Assembly (NCBI RefSeq): GCF_005870025.1
Contig: NZ_VATA01000020.1
Location: 1-51,071, forward strand
DNA length: 51,071 nt
Direction: 5' to 3'
Origin: Poseidonocella sp. HB161398
Lineage (GTDB): Bacteria; Pseudomonadota; Alphaproteobacteria; Rhodobacterales; Rhodobacteraceae
The notes under the pieces are model-generated. The model saw only the letters and a list, made by a program, of their open reading frames with translations. It was not told the DNA's origin and searched no databases. This document shows, one piece after another, positions 48,839 to 51,071 of this stretch. Positions within the stretch are counted from its first letter, which is position 1. Each line of letters starts with the position of its first letter. The position numbers and the translations under genes were made by a program.

Positions 48839-50919
48839 TCGGCGGCGGTCCTCGTCGCCTGGCGCTTCGCGGCCAGCACCAGCGGCACGCATTGCCGCGG
48901 GTCGTCATGGATGGTGACGCAGTCGAGGCACTGGAAGCACTCGTCATAGGCGATGCGGCCGGTCTTCTCGATGGCCCCGTAGCGGCAGCGCACCCGGCAG
49001 AGCTGGCAGGGCGATCCGCAGTCGGCGCGGCGGGGGATCCAGCGGCGGATCCGCAAAAGCCCGCCGAGGGCCATCAGCGCGCCGAGCGGGCAGGCATAGC
49101 GGCAGAAGCCCTTGAAAGTGACCATGCCGAGCGCCAGCCAGAAGAGAGCATAGGCGGCATAGGGCCAGTCGCGCAGGAAATAGGTGGTGATCGCGGTCTT
49201 GAAGGGCTCGATTTCGGCGGCCTTGTCGATCTGGCCGGGCGCCAGCACCGCCGTTGCTGCGAGCGCTGCGAGAAGGACGTATTTCACGCCCTTCAGGCGG
49301 CGGTCCCAGCGGGCGGAGGGCTCGAGCTGCGGCAGGCGCAGCAGGCGGCCGAGCCGGTCGGCGAATTCCTGCAGCGCGCCGAAGGGGCAGAGCCATCCGC
49401 AGAAGAGCCCGCGCCCCCAGAGCACGAGCCCGAGCAGCGCCGCCGCCCAGAGGAGGAGCGAGAACGGGTCATAGGCGAGGAAGGCGAGGCTGCCCTGGCG
49501 CAGCGTGGCCGAGAGCACCGCCAGCGGCGTGACGATGGAGAGCTGGCCCTGGCCCCACCAGCCGGCAAAGCCGAGCACCGCCGCCAGGATGCCGAGCCGG
49601 ATCGCGCCGAAGCGGGGATGGGCGGCCAGGCGGCTCTGCCCGGCGCCGAGAAGCGGCAGGAGGACCGCGAGGCCGAGGCCGAGCGCGATCAGGTCGCCCT
49701 GCCGGTTTGCCGCCGCGACGCGCCAGGGCGGCAGCTCGCGCGCCTGTGCGGGGCGGGTGAAGAAGCGGGCGGGGGTGCGGTGCTCGAGCGGCAGCTCGAC
49801 CGTGCCGGTCTCTGGGCGGAAGACGCCATGGGCGCGCTCGGCCTCGACGGTCAGGGTCCAGGGGCGGGCCGGGTCGAAGCCGAGCCGCCGGTCGGTGCGC
49901 AGGATCATCGCGGTGGCGTCCGACAGTGCGGCGGGCAGGTCGTCCGAGAGGGTCACGGAGAGATCGGCGTCGCGCAGCGCAACCGGCAGCCCGTCCTGCT
50001 CGGCCGTCAGCCGGTCGGGCGCGGTGTTGCGGACGAAATCCGCGCTGACGAGCCCGTGCCGCCCGGCATCGATCACCAGGATCGGCTCGTCCTCGGGCGA
50101 GATCGCGCGGAAGGCCTCGAGCTCCGCCGCCGTGTCCTCGCCCAGCACGGCGCGGGCGATGGCGGGCGGGCCGAGATCGACCAGGTAGAGGTCGAGATAG
50201 GCCCCCTCTGGATCGGCGGCGGCCTCGGGATCGTCCTCCGCCCAGAGGGTTCCGGCGAAGCGGGCCTCGATCCCGGCATTCGTCACCTCGAGCCGTCCGA
50301 CGATGCCCTCGGCGATCATCTCCTCCCAGTCGAGCGCCTCGTCATGCGCCATGTCGGGATGCGCGGGCGGGGCGGCGGCGATGCCCTTCATCTTGTCCTG
50401 TGCCACGGCGCGGGTGGCGGCCAGCAAGCTCTCATGGGCGATGCGCACGCTGGCCGTGGCCTTGGTCACCCCGTCGAGATAGGTGAGCGGCCCCGAGCCT
50501 TCGCCATAGGGCGTGCCGACCACCATCGGAGTGCTGATCGAGAGGCCGCGATACTGCTCGAAGAAGGCGTGGAACGGGGCCTCGCCGAGGCCCGAGACGA
50601 AGATCGGCTCGTTATGGCGGATGAGCTGGACATCGAGAAACCGGCCCTCGAGGTCGATCACGGCGAGAAGGTCGATCGGCGCGCCGGAGAAGCCGGGGAG
50701 CGACGCCAGCGGCTCGGTCTCGAAGACATAGCCGGCAAGCGCGCCTCCGGAATTCAGCAGCTCGTGGACGCCCTTTCCGCCGACCGGGTGTCCCAGCGAA
50801 TAGGGCGGCATGATCCGGGCGGCGAGCTGGTCCGGGGAGAGCGGCTCGAAAGCGCGGGCGGGGCCTGGATGCAGGCAGGCCAGCCAGGTGAGGAATGCTA
50901 TGGTCGCTGCCCGGATCAT
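48835..50919 (-). CDS. NosR/NirI-type polyferredoxin membrane flavoprotein
   Basis: 694 residues from ATG 50919, chosen because it starts at a signal peptide (IRAATIAFLTWLACLHPGPARA); ATG 50955 is an alternative. The periplasmic FMN-binding domain has the ApbE-type site LDGVTKATAS (148-157). Several membrane helices follow from about 420 (LIALGLGLAVLLPLLGAG and others). Then come the motifs FCGWLCPFGALQEF and FCRYACPLGAL, and an iron-sulfur domain with CGSPCQLCRVRCRYGAI and DECFQCLDCVTIHDD, giving up to two [4Fe-4S] clusters. It should move electrons from the quinone pool or ferredoxin side to a periplasmic acceptor. No nosZ is present, so a link to the PQQ cluster rather than to N2O is possible. 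Confidence 0.93.
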   Translation of the reverse strand: MIRAATIAFLTWLACLHPGPARAFEPLSPDQLAARIMPPYSLGHPVGGKGVHELLNSGGALAGYVFETEPLASLPGFSGAPIDLLAVIDLEGRFLDVQLIRHNEPIFVSGLGEAPFHAFFEQYRGLSISTPMVVGTPYGEGSGPLTYLDGVTKATASVRIAHESLLAATRAVAQDKMKGIAAAPPAHPDMAHDEALDWEEMIAEGIVGRLEVTNAGIEARFAGTLWAEDDPEAAADPEGAYLDLYLVDLGPPAIARAVLGEDTAAELEAFRAISPEDEPILVIDAGRHGLVSADFVRNTAPDRLTAEQDGLPVALRDADLSVTLSDDLPAALSDATAMILRTDRRLGFDPARPWTLTVEAERAHGVFRPETGTVELPLEHRTPARFFTRPAQARELPPWRVAAANRQGDLIALGLGLAVLLPLLGAGQSRLAAHPRFGAIRLGILAAVLGFAGWWGQGQLSIVTPLAVLSATLRQGSLAFLAYDPFSLLLWAAALLGLVLWGRGLFCGWLCPFGALQEFADRLGRLLRLPQLEPSARWDRRLKGVKYVLLAALAATAVLAPGQIDKAAEIEPFKTAITTYFLRDWPYAAYALFWLALGMVTFKGFCRYACPLGALMALGGLLRIRRWIPRRADCGSPCQLCRVRCRYGAIEKTGRIAYDECFQCLDCVTIHDDPRQCVPLVLAAKRQATRTAAE

Positions 50920-50955
50920 GGCGGCAGGCTGCACGCGGCGCGGCGCCGGGGCCAT

Positions 50956-51071
50956 TCGACCAAGGTCGGGGCCGGGACGGGAGAGATCACGATTTCGTCG
51001 GTCACCTTGTCTTCGGTTGCGGGGCCGGTCCGCGTCTGGGTGGCCGGCTGCGCCACCGGCGAAGAGGCCTA
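50956..51071 (+). other. Possible CheR-type methyltransferase fragment at the window edge
   Basis: The plus-strand frame from 50956 ends in VRVWVAGCATGEEA (51028-51069), a close match to SAM-binding motif I of CheR and CheB/CheR fusions (x-RVW-x-x-GCATGEEAYS). The residues before it (from about 50959) do not resemble the usual N-terminal CheR domain, and no good start exists, as the divergent NosR-like gene begins at 50919. It is thus either a 5'-truncated pseudogene or a chance match, and it runs off the edge. Confidence 0.35.

Noticed and set aside
50916-51071. Minus-strand reading ending in an ATGA overlap with the NosR-like start, as the end of an upstream gene
   Set aside because: The frame has an in-frame TAG at the window edge (51069-51071) and no ATG, so it cannot come from a gene further right.

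Overview
This 51 kb, GC-rich window reads as chromosome of an alphaproteobacterium, most likely order Rhodobacterales. The support is RpoHII-type sigma-32, a HisS-HisZ-short HisG operon, XdhABC, PuuE/OHCU-decarboxylase fusion, HWE-family kinase, CoaBC next to Dut, and very frequent ATGA start/stop overlaps. Genus cannot be fixed from the sequence alone. Most of it is core metabolism; accessory-looking DNA is limited to the left edge (two decayed insertion sequences), a 2.5 kb gene-free stretch at 35.6-38.1 kb, and a possible chemotaxis-gene fragment at the right edge.

Layout. 1-1.5 kb: 3' remnant of an IS5-type transposase with its terminal repeat, then a frameshifted IS3-type transposase. 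1.7-5.1 kb (minus): rpoH-chaN and coaBC-dut. 5.1-10 kb (plus): cobU, a CobC-like phosphatase, a GST, YceI, OsmC and metG. 10.1-13.1 kb (plus): ureide degradation, puuE-uraD fusion, allantoicase and ureidoglycolate lyase. 13.1-20.4 kb: SH3 protein, hydroxypyruvate/glyoxylate reductase, a P-loop kinase, a PAS-only protein, panCB, a lipase-like protein, and two CBS-pair proteins flanking an AhpD-like protein. 20.5-30.4 kb (minus): one long operon xdhABC, a BMP-type nucleoside/purine ABC transporter, and an embedded voltage-gated-type potassium channel. 30.6-35.6 kb: an HWE histidine kinase and dnaE. 35.6-38.1 kb: no supportable gene, two tandem-repeat arrays. 38.1-42.3 kb: Tat-exported C39-like cysteine peptidase, slyX, hisS-hisZ-hisG. 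42.3-51 kb: accessory genes of a PQQ-dependent alcohol oxidation system (ABC exporter pair, beta-propeller, two periplasmic binding proteins, PedF-like cytochrome c) followed by apbE and a NosR/NirI-type flavo-iron-sulfur membrane protein.

How it fits together. The xdh/BMP operon imports purines or nucleosides and oxidises hypoxanthine/xanthine to urate; the 10-13 kb cluster takes the products of urate oxidation to allantoin, allantoate, ureidoglycolate and glyoxylate, and the glyoxylate reductase at 13.8 kb could consume the glyoxylate. Uricase and HIU hydrolase are not in the window. The PQQ block lacks the dehydrogenase itself, so it is either further right or elsewhere.

The most unusual observation is a near-perfect 26 bp inverted repeat inserted in frame inside dnaE, adding about 23 residues to the replicative polymerase; a second palindrome-bearing in-frame insert sits in the IS3 transposase. 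Also notable are the potassium-channel gene whose 3' end overlaps the start of bmpA by 80 bp, and an orphan plus-strand terminator in front of xdhA that may end an unannotated small RNA.
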